A stretch of 64,000 nt of DNA from JACNIV01 sp965370415 (GCA_965370415.1 CBDUTJ010000008.1:27976-91975), one strand, 5' to 3'; shown: positions 52,877 through 63,477, numbered from the stretch's first letter. Made by a program: numbers and translations. The notes: generated from the letters alone by a model not told the origin.

Positions 52877-55800
52877 TTAAATTAATTCTTCAGCAAGAAT
52901 CAAGGTTTCAGTTCCTTCGTCAATTTTATTTGCTGTTTTAATGATTTTTGCCAGATAAGAATGAGTAACCAATTTCATAAAATCCTGAATATCGTCTTTC
53001 AGGTTTTCGGAATCTATTTGTCTGATTTGAGTAAACACTCCGTCAGGTAGGCTATTCAATTCCTTTGCAACAAAATACAGATCGTTAAGATAATCTTTCT
53101 TTTCGGGGATTAATTCTATCAGAAGCTCGATCTTGTTAATGGCTTCACCTTTTTTACCTGAAGTTGAAATTTGAGTTTTGGAAATGAACATATTATCTTT
53201 TGTTTGTTGGTAGATTTTCTCAAATTGTTTGGAAACTTCTTTGGGATTTTCGGGAATTTCAGCTTCAAAGAGTTCAAATGCTTCTTCCACAGATAGAGCA
53301 GAGGATTCAGTTTCGCTTATTCCCAATCTGAAAGTATGATCTTCTGCTTTTTTCCCAAAAATAATAACTCCGGATTTTGGTTTCTTTTCAGTTCGTTGAA
53401 TTCTGGAACGGCGTGGGATGGAGAGAGCTTTTTCAATTAAATCAGGTTGAGATTTTTTTAGATAATACAGATCATCCTGATATTTTGTATCCCACGATTC
53501 CTGTTCCTGAAGTTTTATTGCTTCATTATATTTTTGGTGGAAGTAAGATCGCAGTTCCTCATCTTTGGTAAGAACTTTTGTATCTTCTCCCAGAAGTGCA
53601 TCAATCATTGCTTTCTTGAGGGTAGAAATTTGTTTTATTCGAATTTCCTCTTCACCGATATCAGTTGGGAAATAATTATAAATGTAGAGCTTATCGAAAA
53701 GCATTTTCCCAATCCGATTGATTCTTCCGACACGTTGAATAACCCTGGTTGGATTGTACGGAATATCATAATTGAAAACTGTTCCAGCTCTGTTCAGATT
53801 TACACCTTCGGAAAGTGCATCTGTTGCAATTATAATGTCATAATCATCTTTTTGGATTTTGTTGGAAGCATCGAAGTTTTCTCTGATAATTCGTTTATTT
53901 TTAACGGATGAGACACTTGAGGAAAAATAAAACGCTCTGATATTTTTATCTTTTTTAATTTCATCATAAATATATTTGGCAGTATCGGTGTATTCGCTGA
54001 AAATAACGATTTTCCTTTTGGGATCTTTTTTCAATTGCTTTTGGATCTCAATTTTGAAATTTTCCAGTTTTGGGTCAGATTGAATCCCATCTTCAAACCA
54101 ATCTTTTCTAATGCTTTTTAACAGATTCAAATCCTGATTCAAGTCTTTGATAAAATCTTCTTTCAGGTCGTTTTTGGGAATGAAGAACAGACCTTTCTCA
54201 AGTTGTTTTCCTAATTCATTTTCAAAATTATAATTTTCCAGATTATTTAGAGCATCTTCTCCTAAATCCAATGAATCGATGTCAGGTAAATTACCTTTTT
54301 TAAAAACGGGAACTTTGGCAGCTTTTACATAATATTTTTTAACTGATTCCATAGATTTGATCATCGAATTCAGCGTGCATCGAAAGGCGTTTACGGAACT
54401 TTCAAAACGAGAAACCAGCAGTCTTCTCATAAAATCTGCCAGATTGGATTGAGCAACGCGTATTGCATCAGCATCGATGTGTTGGTGTTCGGCTTTCAAT
54501 CTTTCCTTAAATTTCGCTAAATCTTTCAGATAATTTACAGGTTTGTATCTGGCTCCGATGAATTCGATTTTATCTTTTTTCTTTCCTTTATTTTTCTTGG
54601 ACTCTTCAGGATAAATTGCATTTAATGTTTTTAGATATAATTCAGCAAGTTCACCGAGATAGTATTCTTTTTCAATTGGGGCTTCCGCAAACACATATTT
54701 GAAGCCTTGTTTCTTCAAATCGTTTTTATATTTTGTAATTTTATCCAAATCGATTCGTGAGCGCCTGATAAGAACCGGTTCTAGAATATGCCTGATATCT
54801 TTTGCCAGAGCTTGGATTCTCCTTTTCAATTTTGCTTCATCAACATCCTTATTTTTCCGCTCTTTATTTATTGCCTTGTATTCTTTGATCATTTTTTGAA
54901 ATTGGAAAGATAGATTATCGACCGTGCGGATAGTAGATTTGGCAGGAATTTGAAAGAGCTTAATCATCGAGAAAATATCTTGCGGACGGTTGTTGAATGG
55001 AGTTGCTGTAAGCAGCATCACTTTATTTCCCTGACAAAGTTTGTGCAAATTGATGTAGTCATCGGTGTTTTCATTTCTAAATTTGTGAGCTTCATCAACT
55101 ATTATCAGAACTTCGTCGTCGTTCCAGACATTCTGCAAATGATCGAGAGCTTTATGTATCGAACCTGTTCCGAAAACAACAGCATTAAAATTGAAAATGG
55201 TTCGATATTCTTTGTCCCATTGATGATGCAAAGTTGGTGGAGCAATGATAATAACTTTCTTTCGCATATTATATGCTACTGTTGAAGCAATGATACTTTT
55301 ACCAAGACCTACGACATCAGAAATTAAAACTCCGTTATGCTGTTCGATAATTTGGATAGATTTCTTTATTGCATCTATCTGATATTTTAGATTGAAGAAT
55401 TGACCATCGGTAATTTTATCAGGTAAAGTAATTTCACCTGATTCTTTTATGGAGAAATATTCGATTAATATTCGGATGTAAAATAAATATGGTCTATAGA
55501 GTTTATCAATCCAGACTTTCTCGACAACTTCCTCCATAAATTCATCTAAATTTTCTTCGTTCACAATATCGATAGCTGTTTCCCACAATTCATCAAAAAT
55601 TCTTTTTCCTTCCGGATATTCATCTCTTAAAATTACATTAATTTCGTGTTGCTCTTTCAAACCTGCTCTTGTTAAATTACTTGAGCCGGTTATCATTGTT
55701 CCCGGATTTAAGCCATTTTGGCTGAACTCTTCTTTATGTTCGAACAGATATAGTTTTGCGTGATTTGGATTTTCTGTCTTTCTTATTTCCAGCGATCCAT

Positions 55801-56152
55801 CTTTTATCTTATTGATGAAAATTCTAAAAGCTTCCTGCTTTTCTTCGGAATCGAAATAATTTGTATCATTAAAAACTTCGACAAAGGATTTATAATAGCT
55901 TTTCTTTATCTCCAATCTGGATTCATTTATTTGCTGAATTATTGTGAATTCTTTAATTTTGTTGGAAATGTTTTTTTCAATATTCATACCAACCAATATT
56001 TTCATCTTTTTATCATTAATGTTTTTATACATTTGCTCGAAACCTGAGAAGTAGAAATATCCTACAAGAAAAAACAGTTTATTAGAACTGGGTAGAATAT
56101 TATCGATTATTTCAGATAGAAACTTTTTTTGATTTGTAACAAGTTTAGCCAT
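52877..56152 (-). CDS. PLD-nuclease/SNF2-type helicase fusion
   Basis: I use the ATG at 56152 with GGGAG five bases ahead, giving 1091 residues. Residues about 1-200 are a phospholipase D-like nuclease domain: NHAKLYLFEHKEE near 130 and TGSSNLTRAGL near 155; the usual HxK-D has Glu for Asp. The SNF2 helicase follows: VGLGKSIIAS near 258, IIVDEAHKFRN near 347, LLTATPFNNRP near 379 and, in the C-terminal lobe, DALSEGVNLNRA and VIQRVGRINRIG near 790. It should move along DNA using ATP and may cut it. It is the first gene of the helicase/AlbA/methylase/DUF2971 run, an arrangement like DISARM or Hma-type systems. Confidence 0.9.
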   Translation of the reverse strand: MAKLVTNQKKFLSEIIDNILPSSNKLFFLVGYFYFSGFEQMYKNINDKKMKILVGMNIEKNISNKIKEFTIIQQINESRLEIKKSYYKSFVEVFNDTNYFDSEEKQEAFRIFINKIKDGSLEIRKTENPNHAKLYLFEHKEEFSQNGLNPGTMITGSSNLTRAGLKEQHEINVILRDEYPEGKRIFDELWETAIDIVNEENLDEFMEEVVEKVWIDKLYRPYLFYIRILIEYFSIKESGEITLPDKITDGQFFNLKYQIDAIKKSIQIIEQHNGVLISDVVGLGKSIIASTVAYNMRKKVIIIAPPTLHHQWDKEYRTIFNFNAVVFGTGSIHKALDHLQNVWNDDEVLIIVDEAHKFRNENTDDYINLHKLCQGNKVMLLTATPFNNRPQDIFSMIKLFQIPAKSTIRTVDNLSFQFQKMIKEYKAINKERKNKDVDEAKLKRRIQALAKDIRHILEPVLIRRSRIDLDKITKYKNDLKKQGFKYVFAEAPIEKEYYLGELAELYLKTLNAIYPEESKKNKGKKKDKIEFIGARYKPVNYLKDLAKFKERLKAEHQHIDADAIRVAQSNLADFMRRLLVSRFESSVNAFRCTLNSMIKSMESVKKYYVKAAKVPVFKKGNLPDIDSLDLGEDALNNLENYNFENELGKQLEKGLFFIPKNDLKEDFIKDLNQDLNLLKSIRKDWFEDGIQSDPKLENFKIEIQKQLKKDPKRKIVIFSEYTDTAKYIYDEIKKDKNIRAFYFSSSVSSVKNKRIIRENFDASNKIQKDDYDIIIATDALSEGVNLNRAGTVFNYDIPYNPTRVIQRVGRINRIGKMLFDKLYIYNYFPTDIGEEEIRIKQISTLKKAMIDALLGEDTKVLTKDEELRSYFHQKYNEAIKLQEQESWDTKYQDDLYYLKKSQPDLIEKALSIPRRSRIQRTEKKPKSGVIIFGKKAEDHTFRLGISETESSALSVEEAFELFEAEIPENPKEVSKQFEKIYQQTKDNMFISKTQISTSGKKGEAINKIELLIELIPEKKDYLNDLYFVAKELNSLPDGVFTQIRQIDSENLKDDIQDFMKLVTHSYLAKIIKTANKIDEGTETLILAEELI

Positions 56153-56604
56153 CAAAACTCCCATCTTAAATGAATTTAATTAAAACTAGAAACGTAAAGA
56201 TTTTTATAAATAAGAATATCAAGTCAACTAAAATAATAAAGAAGTAAACTGTTGCCATCAAGGGAGCATGAAAAATGGTAACGTCTCTGTGGTTAGAACA
56301 CCTATTTGAGGACGTTAAAAATCGAACACTTACATTCTGAAATACTTTCGTCTATTTGGCCCAGCCATTCCCCCGCTATTGTTTATTTTAGAAATTGCAA
56401 AGAATAGTATCTGAATTACATTCTTTGGGTAAATCAAAGCTGAACTAATATCGGAACTATCCTAAAATAGGTAATTCCATTCATATTTAAATTTTTTACA
56501 TTAATCTTAAAAAAACCTAATATTTTGTTGCTGTTTTGTTGCTCGGCAATTTTGAGATATGTCTTAACGTATTATATTACAGAAAGTTATGCCCCTATAT
56601 ACAG

Positions 56605-56653
56605 TTCCCTCCTAAGGAAAAGGCCGTGCGTTCGAATCGCGCCGGGGGTACCA
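56605..56653 (+). pseudogene. 3' half of tRNA-Arg(CCT), probable attachment-site remnant
   Basis: Anticodon arm TTCC-CTCCTAA-GGAA (anticodon CCT with U33 and A37), T-arm GTGCG-TTCGAAT-CGCGC, acceptor strand CGGGGGT, discriminator A and encoded CCA are all in place. The acceptor 5' strand (ACCCCCG) and D-arm are missing upstream. This is the piece that tyrosine recombinases typically duplicate when they integrate at a tRNA 3' end. The intact tRNA should lie to the left, outside the window. Confidence 0.75.
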
Positions 56654-56733
56654 TTATTTTCAGTAGGCTGAAAAAAAATCCAAATAACAAATTATAAAAA
56701 TTCAAATTATTATTGCGATGAGAACGCAGTTCG
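56646..56733. repeat. Direct repeat, copy 1
   Basis: 88 bases from GGGTACCATTATTTTCAGTA, beginning inside the tRNA acceptor end, to GCAGTTCG. They recur at 56865-56951 with a few substitutions and one single-base gap. Confidence 0.8.
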
Positions 56734-56864
56734 ACCACGAGCTTGGGACACAAATTAAGCAAAGCGAAAATTGGGAAGCGAAGTAGCGTCGTGCGAGAGG
56801 AAACATTGTTTCATCGAGATAGGCAACAGCGCCGGACTTGTCCACCATAGTTCACGAAGGTGGA

Positions 56865-56951
56865 GGGTACCATTATTTTCAGTAAACTAAAAAAAAATCC
56901 AAATAACAAATTACAAAATTCAAATTATTATTGCGATGAGAATGCAGTTCG
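56865..56951. repeat. Direct repeat, copy 2
   Basis: It matches copy 1 at 56646-56733 and ends 4 bases before the stop codon of the secreted protein gene. It marks the boundary between accessory and core DNA. Confidence 0.8.
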
Positions 56952-56955
56952 TATC

Positions 56956-59900
56956 TTATTTCAATAATATCATCTTTCTCATATTCTGGTAATCTGATGT
57001 TTTCATCCTGTAAAAATAAAGCCCGCTGGCAACAGGTTTACCGCTTTCATCTTTTCCGTTCCAATCAACTGTATGATAGGCAGCTCTCAATTGTACATCC
57101 ACCAATGTTCTCACTTTCTCACCTTTAATATTAAAGATGGAAAGATTAATTTTACTGTCTACTGATAACTGGAAATTGATAGTCGTTTGCGGATTGAACG
57201 GATTAGGATAATTAGCCCCCAGGCTTGTCTCTATCGGGATCAGATCATTACCTGCAGAAGTAATTTCAACTTCAACTATATTGGAAGGTTCGGATTCATA
57301 TTCCCCGTAAAGAGCGGTAACATAATAACTATGTGATCCCACAGGGACATTCACATCAACATAAAATTCTACTATAGTCTCCTCTAACATCACATCATCT
57401 CTGTAAACTCTAAAACCGGTGATATTCCTTGTTTCATCTCCGGGTGGCGTATCCCATTGCAGAACAACTATATTACCACTATTAACCTGGTAGGTAAGGT
57501 TCTGAGGTGGGGCAAGTACAATATTCACTAATACAGAATTGGATGGATCAGATTCTCCATCGGAATAAACAGCGGTAATGTAATAATTATAATCTCCTTG
57601 TGGTAAAGCAAAATCCTGATAGGATGTAATATGAAGGTAGGATATTTCATGTATTACTTCATCATTTCTATAAACTCTGTATCCAATGAAAGAACGCTCA
57701 TTCCTGGAAATTGAATTTCTCTGAATGGATTGTTTTGTTTTATTACCCGATTTTTCTTTTTTTGTTATTTGCTCAGAACCGGGCATTTCCCAGTTTAGTG
57801 TAACGTTGTTATAATATGTGGTTGCAGAGAGATTTTGAGGTGGATCGGCTGCGGTTAATTCATCAAGTATAAGATCAATTGTAACGGTTTCCCATAAGCC
57901 TACAGATATATTTTCTACAGAAGTTGTAACATAGCCGGGAAGAGATGCTGTAATATCATATATTCCTATTGGAATAGGTAAACAGTAATGTCCATTAACG
58001 TCAGGATGTCTGGATATTCCACCGGCAGAAACAACCACATCTTCCACGTTACCGTTCCCGCCATTTAAAACAATATCGCCCACAATAAAACCATGAGGTT
58101 CCACATCCACCGAATTAAAAATAATATCGTCTAAGACCCAGGCTATGGCTATGTTCTCAGTTCCCCTGAGAACAAAAGAAAATTGGAAATCAGTGGAACC
58201 AACATCACCACCGGTTATAGAAATGTTTTCTATAGTGGGAGGAATATTTCCCGAAGCTTCCCAGATGGTTGTCCAGTTCATACCATCTTCAGTTGTTTCT
58301 ATTGCTACAATGTACGATCTTATATTTTCCAGAAGTGTGTGTTTAAATTCCAATTCCAATTCCATCGACCCCAGGGTATTAATGGGAGCACTGATAAGTT
58401 TTTGTTCTGAGTAGAGAGGTGGAATATATACAACAGCAATTTCAGGAGGTTGTCCTCCAGCTAAATTAGCTGGATTTGAAAGCCATCCATCTCCTATTAT
58501 TTGCCAGGAAAGAGGTGGAAAATAATCGAAATACTCTTCTAAGAAAACCGGAACCTGAGAAATGAATTGAGAAAATTCTCCACTTGCTGAATAGCTAACT
58601 GCAGAAGTCATATTCCAGCTAATCAGCGCTTCATGCCGCAAGGGAGCATTAGCAGTGGCAGAAACACTGAAAACAGCTTGCACTTCTTCACCGGACGGCA
58701 GATCGCCCAGACTGTAAGTACTCGAATTCAATGTAAAATAAGGATCGCTGGATATCAGCTCTGTTTGCAGAGAAAATGCTTCGGATCCCCCATTATTTAT
58801 AAAAGTTACGATCATATCTGCACTCTCTCCGGGATCGAGAATATTATTATTTTCATCATCGATGTATACAGATTGAATGTTAATAAGCGGTGCGTTAATT
58901 TCCAATCCAAAATAAAGTTCCCAGCTATTTTCATCGCAATTTACATTAAGCTGCATCGCTACTATATGTCCATCGGGACAGTTCTCTGCCACATCAAAAT
59001 TATAGTCGGTAAGATTTATCCCGCTTTCCAGACCGATAATGTCATTATAACCAGAAAAATCGCTGTTCAAGGTAATAAATTCATCGGATGTAGAGAGCGT
59101 TGCTGAGATATTATGAGCAGTATTTATACCCAGGTTTGTAAGCTCAATGCCCAGATCGATATTTTCACCATAATCTATCTGACCGTTCCCATTGGAATCA
59201 GTTATGATATAATCGGTTATTATAAGATAAGGTTCTTCATATTGAATAGGAGGTAAGGTGAATAAGATCGCCATTTCGTTTTCCAGGGGTTTGGCAGCAG
59301 TTGGATAGGTATTGTTATAAGTATATTCCACACCAATTGTCCCACTTTGATCTTCAATGCCCACAGTGGCATATTGCCCATGGTTTACCAGAGCACCACC
59401 ATAATTTCCCTGGTCTATATTATTCACAACTTTGTATTGGAATAAGATCTCGTTATCTTCAGTGGATGTTGGATAATAATCCTGATCATAAATAATAAGT
59501 TCGAAAGTTTCTTCAGCCCCATTATATTCATTTAATAAATGCGACCACTCAACCACAAAAAAATGCATGTCTTCATTGTAATAATAACATACATTGCCAT
59601 TGATAATTATAAGGTCATCCCAGAAGGGAGTAATGATAGGCGATGGTCCGCCGGGACCGGGAATGCCCCAATTCATGAAAGAATTAAGGTCACATTCTCC
59701 CGGTGCTATCCAACCATTGGAACAAACAGTGATATTAGAATAATCAACTCCATAGAATTTGAAATTAAAGGGAAGATCTATCAAATCGGTATCACCCATA
59801 TTTCCACTATCCTGCAGGGGTATTACAGTTCCATTTCCTCCATAAGCCGGATCTATTTCTGCCCACTGATAGACAGGAGCATTATAATAACCCGTATCAC

Positions 59901-62673
59901 CATCATCATAACAATAATATCCATAATCATCGGGACCAAGCGGATCATTTACAGTTACCACGCCTACATCTATCACAAACTGGATGGTATCATTATAACC
60001 TGCAGCATTATAAAGATGCAGATCGAAAAGCAATTGTGTGCCGGGAAATAGCATAGCTCCAGCACTGATCTGAAAAGTATCGCCTGTATTAGTAACCTGG
60101 CTGCCGGGTTGGATTTCAATAAAGTATCCATTCGGATCATCAAGATTCAACCAGCTATTTTCGCAGCTAATGATACCAGATACATCGATAAGCCCCACAC
60201 TGCCGGTATTTTCGAGTGTGATCAGTAATTCGGCTATTTCACCGGGATCGAAAATTCCGTTCCCATTATCCAGTATTGTGTAGTCTATAAAAACCAGGTT
60301 TGCTCCTTCTACTGCCAGAAAAATAAAATCTGTCCACTGAGAATCAAAAGCATCCGATATTGTAATATCCAGTTGTATTATTGTATCATCGGGTGCGTCC
60401 GGATGCACAATAAAATCAAAATCATCAGGGGAATAAACTGAGGTTCCGGGAGCAATATTACCATAATCTTCATGCGAATCGGTAATAGTGATATATTCGC
60501 TAGAAGAGCTGATATCAGCCGAAACAGAATTAACCGTCGAAGTTCCAAAATTTTCAAGTGCTATGCTCAATTCAATGTTTTCACCGGGATTAATTATTCC
60601 ATCTCCGTTTCCTGTGGAACTACCATTGTTATCATCATCTATCTGGTATTCAGCAACATTTACCAATGCTTGATCTGCAATAATATCAAAACTATTTATA
60701 TGAGGAATAAAATTGTGTTTTGTTACAGTAACTGTAACTTCACCGGTTTCACCCGTTTCAAGAGGAAATATGATCGAACCGTTCTCATTGGTCAACTCGG
60801 TCTGAAAAATTTCATCATTTCCCTTCAATATCGTAACCCAGGCATTTTCCACAGGAAGGCTATTCATATCTTCCACATCTACCTGGAAGTAATTTGTTCC
60901 CAAGACTACTTCATCCGGATAGGAGACAACCAGTTCCTGGGGAACGCCTGTCCAGATCTCCATACCGGGATCACCCATCAGGTTATTCCAATATGAAAAC
61001 TGATGAACCGCATTGGCAGGATTATTGGGATAGTTGAGATAGAGATTTAATTTTCCTCTATTCAAAGCTCCGCCCAGATGATATATTTTATCTACAAAGA
61101 TACCGTAAAAAATTCCAGCATCGACACAATTATTAAAGCATGTATGAGTATTCCCTGTGGCAGTAGCAATAGCAGCGATACCTCCCTTTAGATTGCCCGG
61201 TGAACCGGCTTTTAAAAATCTTTCACTTATGCAGTCTTGTGTACCTTCGAAATCACCGGTTAAACAAGTAAGGGAAACAACCACTGGCAGCATGTTACCA
61301 TTATTCAGATTATCGGTATAATTATTATTCCAGCCACTCATGTAAACAAAACCACGATAATTGAAATAGCTTACTCCGCCATTGAGTCCGCTTTGCATCT
61401 GGCTTACCCAGCTACCCTGGGAAGTATTGTAAACTTCCTGGAAATTAAAATCTGGGGCATTGTATTCTATCATTTGCCTGATATTTTGTTTTGTATCAAT
61501 GCAAGAAGGTCCGGAATCTGTAGGATCCCCCACGAGGAGTGCATTATTGTACCAGTCTGTTTGTGCCAGATAAGGTTCTTTTTCATAATTCAGGATTTTT
61601 GCAACTATGGTTTGAAATTCTATGAGAGAATTAAAGGAAAGCCTGCCCAGAAATACATCTGCCAGAATATCATTCCCTTCCAGTAAGGCATATATCTGAT
61701 CACCTTCGCCATTGTAACCACCGCCACCGATATGTCCTGTGGGGATAGAATAATTTCCTCCCGCATCACCCACCAGACAGATAAATTCGGGAGGATTTTC
61801 CCAATTATCATAGGCATTTTGGATATAACTTTTAATTTCGTCTACAGTAGTTCCGGTTTCTGATGTGTTTACCATTACCACATCAAAACCTTTCTGGTGT
61901 TTCCAATCTGCCAGAATCTGTAGAATACCTTCAACACCAGTATCCTCGGGATAGATGAACAGGTAGCAGGGCTCCTGGAAATCAGTGTTTTCCCGCAGGT
62001 TTGAGTTATAATTCACAATCGTGGATCGGTACATAGATTCAAAGAAACGTGACCTTTTGTGTTGTATTCTTTTTTGATTCAAACCGCTTTTGCCATTACA
62101 TTCGATAGTAATTTCCAGTTTCGTGAAGATACGCAATTCATTCTCCTGGGGATCATACTGGAAAGGATTTATGGTAACCGGAACTATGCGGAAATCACGC
62201 ATAATCACTGGTGAGCCGATCTCTACTATTTCCAGGGGAAAGATCACATCACCATCATAAAATTCCTCATTAATTATAAAATCATTATCCTGTCTTTGAC
62301 TTTCAGAAATCAGGCTTTGCCTGGGATACACAGTTACATCCTGAATCACTTCCTCACTTATGGAAGTTATTTGATATGTGATCTCACCTTGAGCGGGAAT
62401 AGCAATAAGCCTTGTAAATCTTGGCAGGTCGGGTTTTCCTACATCAACGAATTCCCCTTCGTTCCAATAGGAAATTCTCTGATAGTTTTTTTCGTTTTCC
62501 AGCTTTGTTTCGGTTTCGTATCCATCCAAACTAAAGCTCAATTCTGTAATGTTCAGATCAACTGTTTCAGCTTCAAATAGTTTAATCCCGGAATTCTGTG
62601 GAATATTGTTCCAAATTGAAAATAAATTTGTTAAGCCAATGATCAAAAACAGCGAAATCATTATTTTTTGCAT
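56956..62673 (-). CDS. Secreted C25-family peptidase-like protein with FlgD/T9SS C-terminal domain
   Basis: I use the ATG at 62673 (signal peptide MQKIMISLFLIIGLTNLFS), giving about 1905 residues. A propeptide-like region to about 220 precedes a Peptidase_C25 (gingipain-like) domain at about 240-600 with SLTCLTGDFEG holding the likely nucleophile Cys. The usual catalytic His region (GHG) reads NYRGF, so the dyad is incomplete. Then come CARDB-like beta domains (about 680-1420), a MAM-like region ending AIAWVLDDIIF, a carboxypeptidase-regulatory-like domain, two fibronectin type III domains and a FlgD-like C-terminal sorting domain (NYPNPFNP, SGLYFYRMKT). It is exported and probably surface-bound by type IX secretion. 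Confidence 0.88.
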   Translation of the reverse strand: MQKIMISLFLIIGLTNLFSIWNNIPQNSGIKLFEAETVDLNITELSFSLDGYETETKLENEKNYQRISYWNEGEFVDVGKPDLPRFTRLIAIPAQGEITYQITSISEEVIQDVTVYPRQSLISESQRQDNDFIINEEFYDGDVIFPLEIVEIGSPVIMRDFRIVPVTINPFQYDPQENELRIFTKLEITIECNGKSGLNQKRIQHKRSRFFESMYRSTIVNYNSNLRENTDFQEPCYLFIYPEDTGVEGILQILADWKHQKGFDVVMVNTSETGTTVDEIKSYIQNAYDNWENPPEFICLVGDAGGNYSIPTGHIGGGGYNGEGDQIYALLEGNDILADVFLGRLSFNSLIEFQTIVAKILNYEKEPYLAQTDWYNNALLVGDPTDSGPSCIDTKQNIRQMIEYNAPDFNFQEVYNTSQGSWVSQMQSGLNGGVSYFNYRGFVYMSGWNNNYTDNLNNGNMLPVVVSLTCLTGDFEGTQDCISERFLKAGSPGNLKGGIAAIATATGNTHTCFNNCVDAGIFYGIFVDKIYHLGGALNRGKLNLYLNYPNNPANAVHQFSYWNNLMGDPGMEIWTGVPQELVVSYPDEVVLGTNYFQVDVEDMNSLPVENAWVTILKGNDEIFQTELTNENGSIIFPLETGETGEVTVTVTKHNFIPHINSFDIIADQALVNVAEYQIDDDNNGSSTGNGDGIINPGENIELSIALENFGTSTVNSVSADISSSSEYITITDSHEDYGNIAPGTSVYSPDDFDFIVHPDAPDDTIIQLDITISDAFDSQWTDFIFLAVEGANLVFIDYTILDNGNGIFDPGEIAELLITLENTGSVGLIDVSGIISCENSWLNLDDPNGYFIEIQPGSQVTNTGDTFQISAGAMLFPGTQLLFDLHLYNAAGYNDTIQFVIDVGVVTVNDPLGPDDYGYYCYDDGDTGYYNAPVYQWAEIDPAYGGNGTVIPLQDSGNMGDTDLIDLPFNFKFYGVDYSNITVCSNGWIAPGECDLNSFMNWGIPGPGGPSPIITPFWDDLIIINGNVCYYYNEDMHFFVVEWSHLLNEYNGAEETFELIIYDQDYYPTSTEDNEILFQYKVVNNIDQGNYGGALVNHGQYATVGIEDQSGTIGVEYTYNNTYPTAAKPLENEMAILFTLPPIQYEEPYLIITDYIITDSNGNGQIDYGENIDLGIELTNLGINTAHNISATLSTSDEFITLNSDFSGYNDIIGLESGINLTDYNFDVAENCPDGHIVAMQLNVNCDENSWELYFGLEINAPLINIQSVYIDDENNNILDPGESADMIVTFINNGGSEAFSLQTELISSDPYFTLNSSTYSLGDLPSGEEVQAVFSVSATANAPLRHEALISWNMTSAVSYSASGEFSQFISQVPVFLEEYFDYFPPLSWQIIGDGWLSNPANLAGGQPPEIAVVYIPPLYSEQKLISAPINTLGSMELELEFKHTLLENIRSYIVAIETTEDGMNWTTIWEASGNIPPTIENISITGGDVGSTDFQFSFVLRGTENIAIAWVLDDIIFNSVDVEPHGFIVGDIVLNGGNGNVEDVVVSAGGISRHPDVNGHYCLPIPIGIYDITASLPGYVTTSVENISVGLWETVTIDLILDELTAADPPQNLSATTYYNNVTLNWEMPGSEQITKKEKSGNKTKQSIQRNSISRNERSFIGYRVYRNDEVIHEISYLHITSYQDFALPQGDYNYYITAVYSDGESDPSNSVLVNIVLAPPQNLTYQVNSGNIVVLQWDTPPGDETRNITGFRVYRDDVMLEETIVEFYVDVNVPVGSHSYYVTALYGEYESEPSNIVEVEITSAGNDLIPIETSLGANYPNPFNPQTTINFQLSVDSKINLSIFNIKGEKVRTLVDVQLRAAYHTVDWNGKDESGKPVASGLYFYRMKTSDYQNMRKMILLK

Positions 62674-63477
62674 ATACTTCCCCTTAATAAATATGTTTAC
62701 TAATTTATGCAATTGATGTTCCATATTATTGCTTGTATATTAATGTCAATTAGAATTAATGAGTTATAGACTTTATTCCGAAAACATAAGTAACCTGATT
62801 TTATATATTTGATAATATTAAACTAATTTATATAATAATTACTTATTACGCATAGATTTTTCTGTTTATTGTTTGATAAATTGCTGAAATGATTAAGCAG
62901 GGTGCTGAAATTTATGAACAATTTAATGATTATATATGATGTTTTATTTATTCTATTGTACGTTTCTGTACACAGGCTGTCCGCAATCGTACAAAAAAGA
63001 GCATAATCTTGTTTCCAGCCGAACGAAGTGAGACCTGCAAAGCTCACCCCCAGTTTGGAAACATTAACCTTACCCGGTCAGTAGAATCCTCTGCTATCTC
63101 CTTTAGCAAAAGGAGAACATTAGATGCCGCAGAAAGAATTGCCTCACCCGTCTGAACCAAACAAGTGTGGTCAGACACCCTCTCCCGGACGGAGAGGGAA
63201 ACAAACAAAAAAATACATCTATTATTTTTTTGTTAGAATTTTTTTAATCTCCCTTTTCAAGGGAGAACTAAAGAGGGTTTATGAATTTAAACCAGTTGTA
63301 GCGTGTGTGTTAACCCACCGAGTTATTGTTCATTTAATCCCACGAATTAATTCGTGGGTTTCCTGTCAGATTGTAGGGTAGATGCCAACCCACAAATTGT
63401 TTGCCAAATAATATTTCTTTTGACATAAATAATTCAAATAAGCAGTTTTGTTTACGAAATATTTTCAAGGAATTAAA
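62674..63477. other. Hairpin-rich intergenic region
   Basis: No gene is supported. It contains GTTTCCA / TGGAAAC arms around 63010-63062, a hairpin TCTCCTTT / AAAAGGAGA at 63097-63116, CCCTCTCC / GGAGAGGG at 63178-63198 and the 20-bp palindrome at 63339-63358. These look like repeat-type intergenic sequences of the host genome rather than terminators, since T runs are missing. Confidence 0.6.
63339..63358. repeat. 20-bp perfect palindrome
   Basis: CCCACGAATT is followed directly by its reverse complement. Related CCCAC-rich words recur nearby (63313 and 63394), so it may be part of an intergenic repeat family. Confidence 0.5.

Larger units (their letters stand above)
56165..56955. other. Junction spacer with tRNA remnant and direct repeats
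   Basis: No gene. It holds the 3' half of a tRNA-Arg and two copies of an 88-bp repeat (entered separately). Between the copies lies a hairpin (TCCACC with GGTGGA, 56840-56863). The left part (56165-56600) has no recognisable content. Confidence 0.6.

Noticed and set aside
56560..56653. Complete tRNA gene
   Set aside because: The acceptor 5' strand and D-arm are missing upstream of the anticodon arm, so only the 3' half can be supported.
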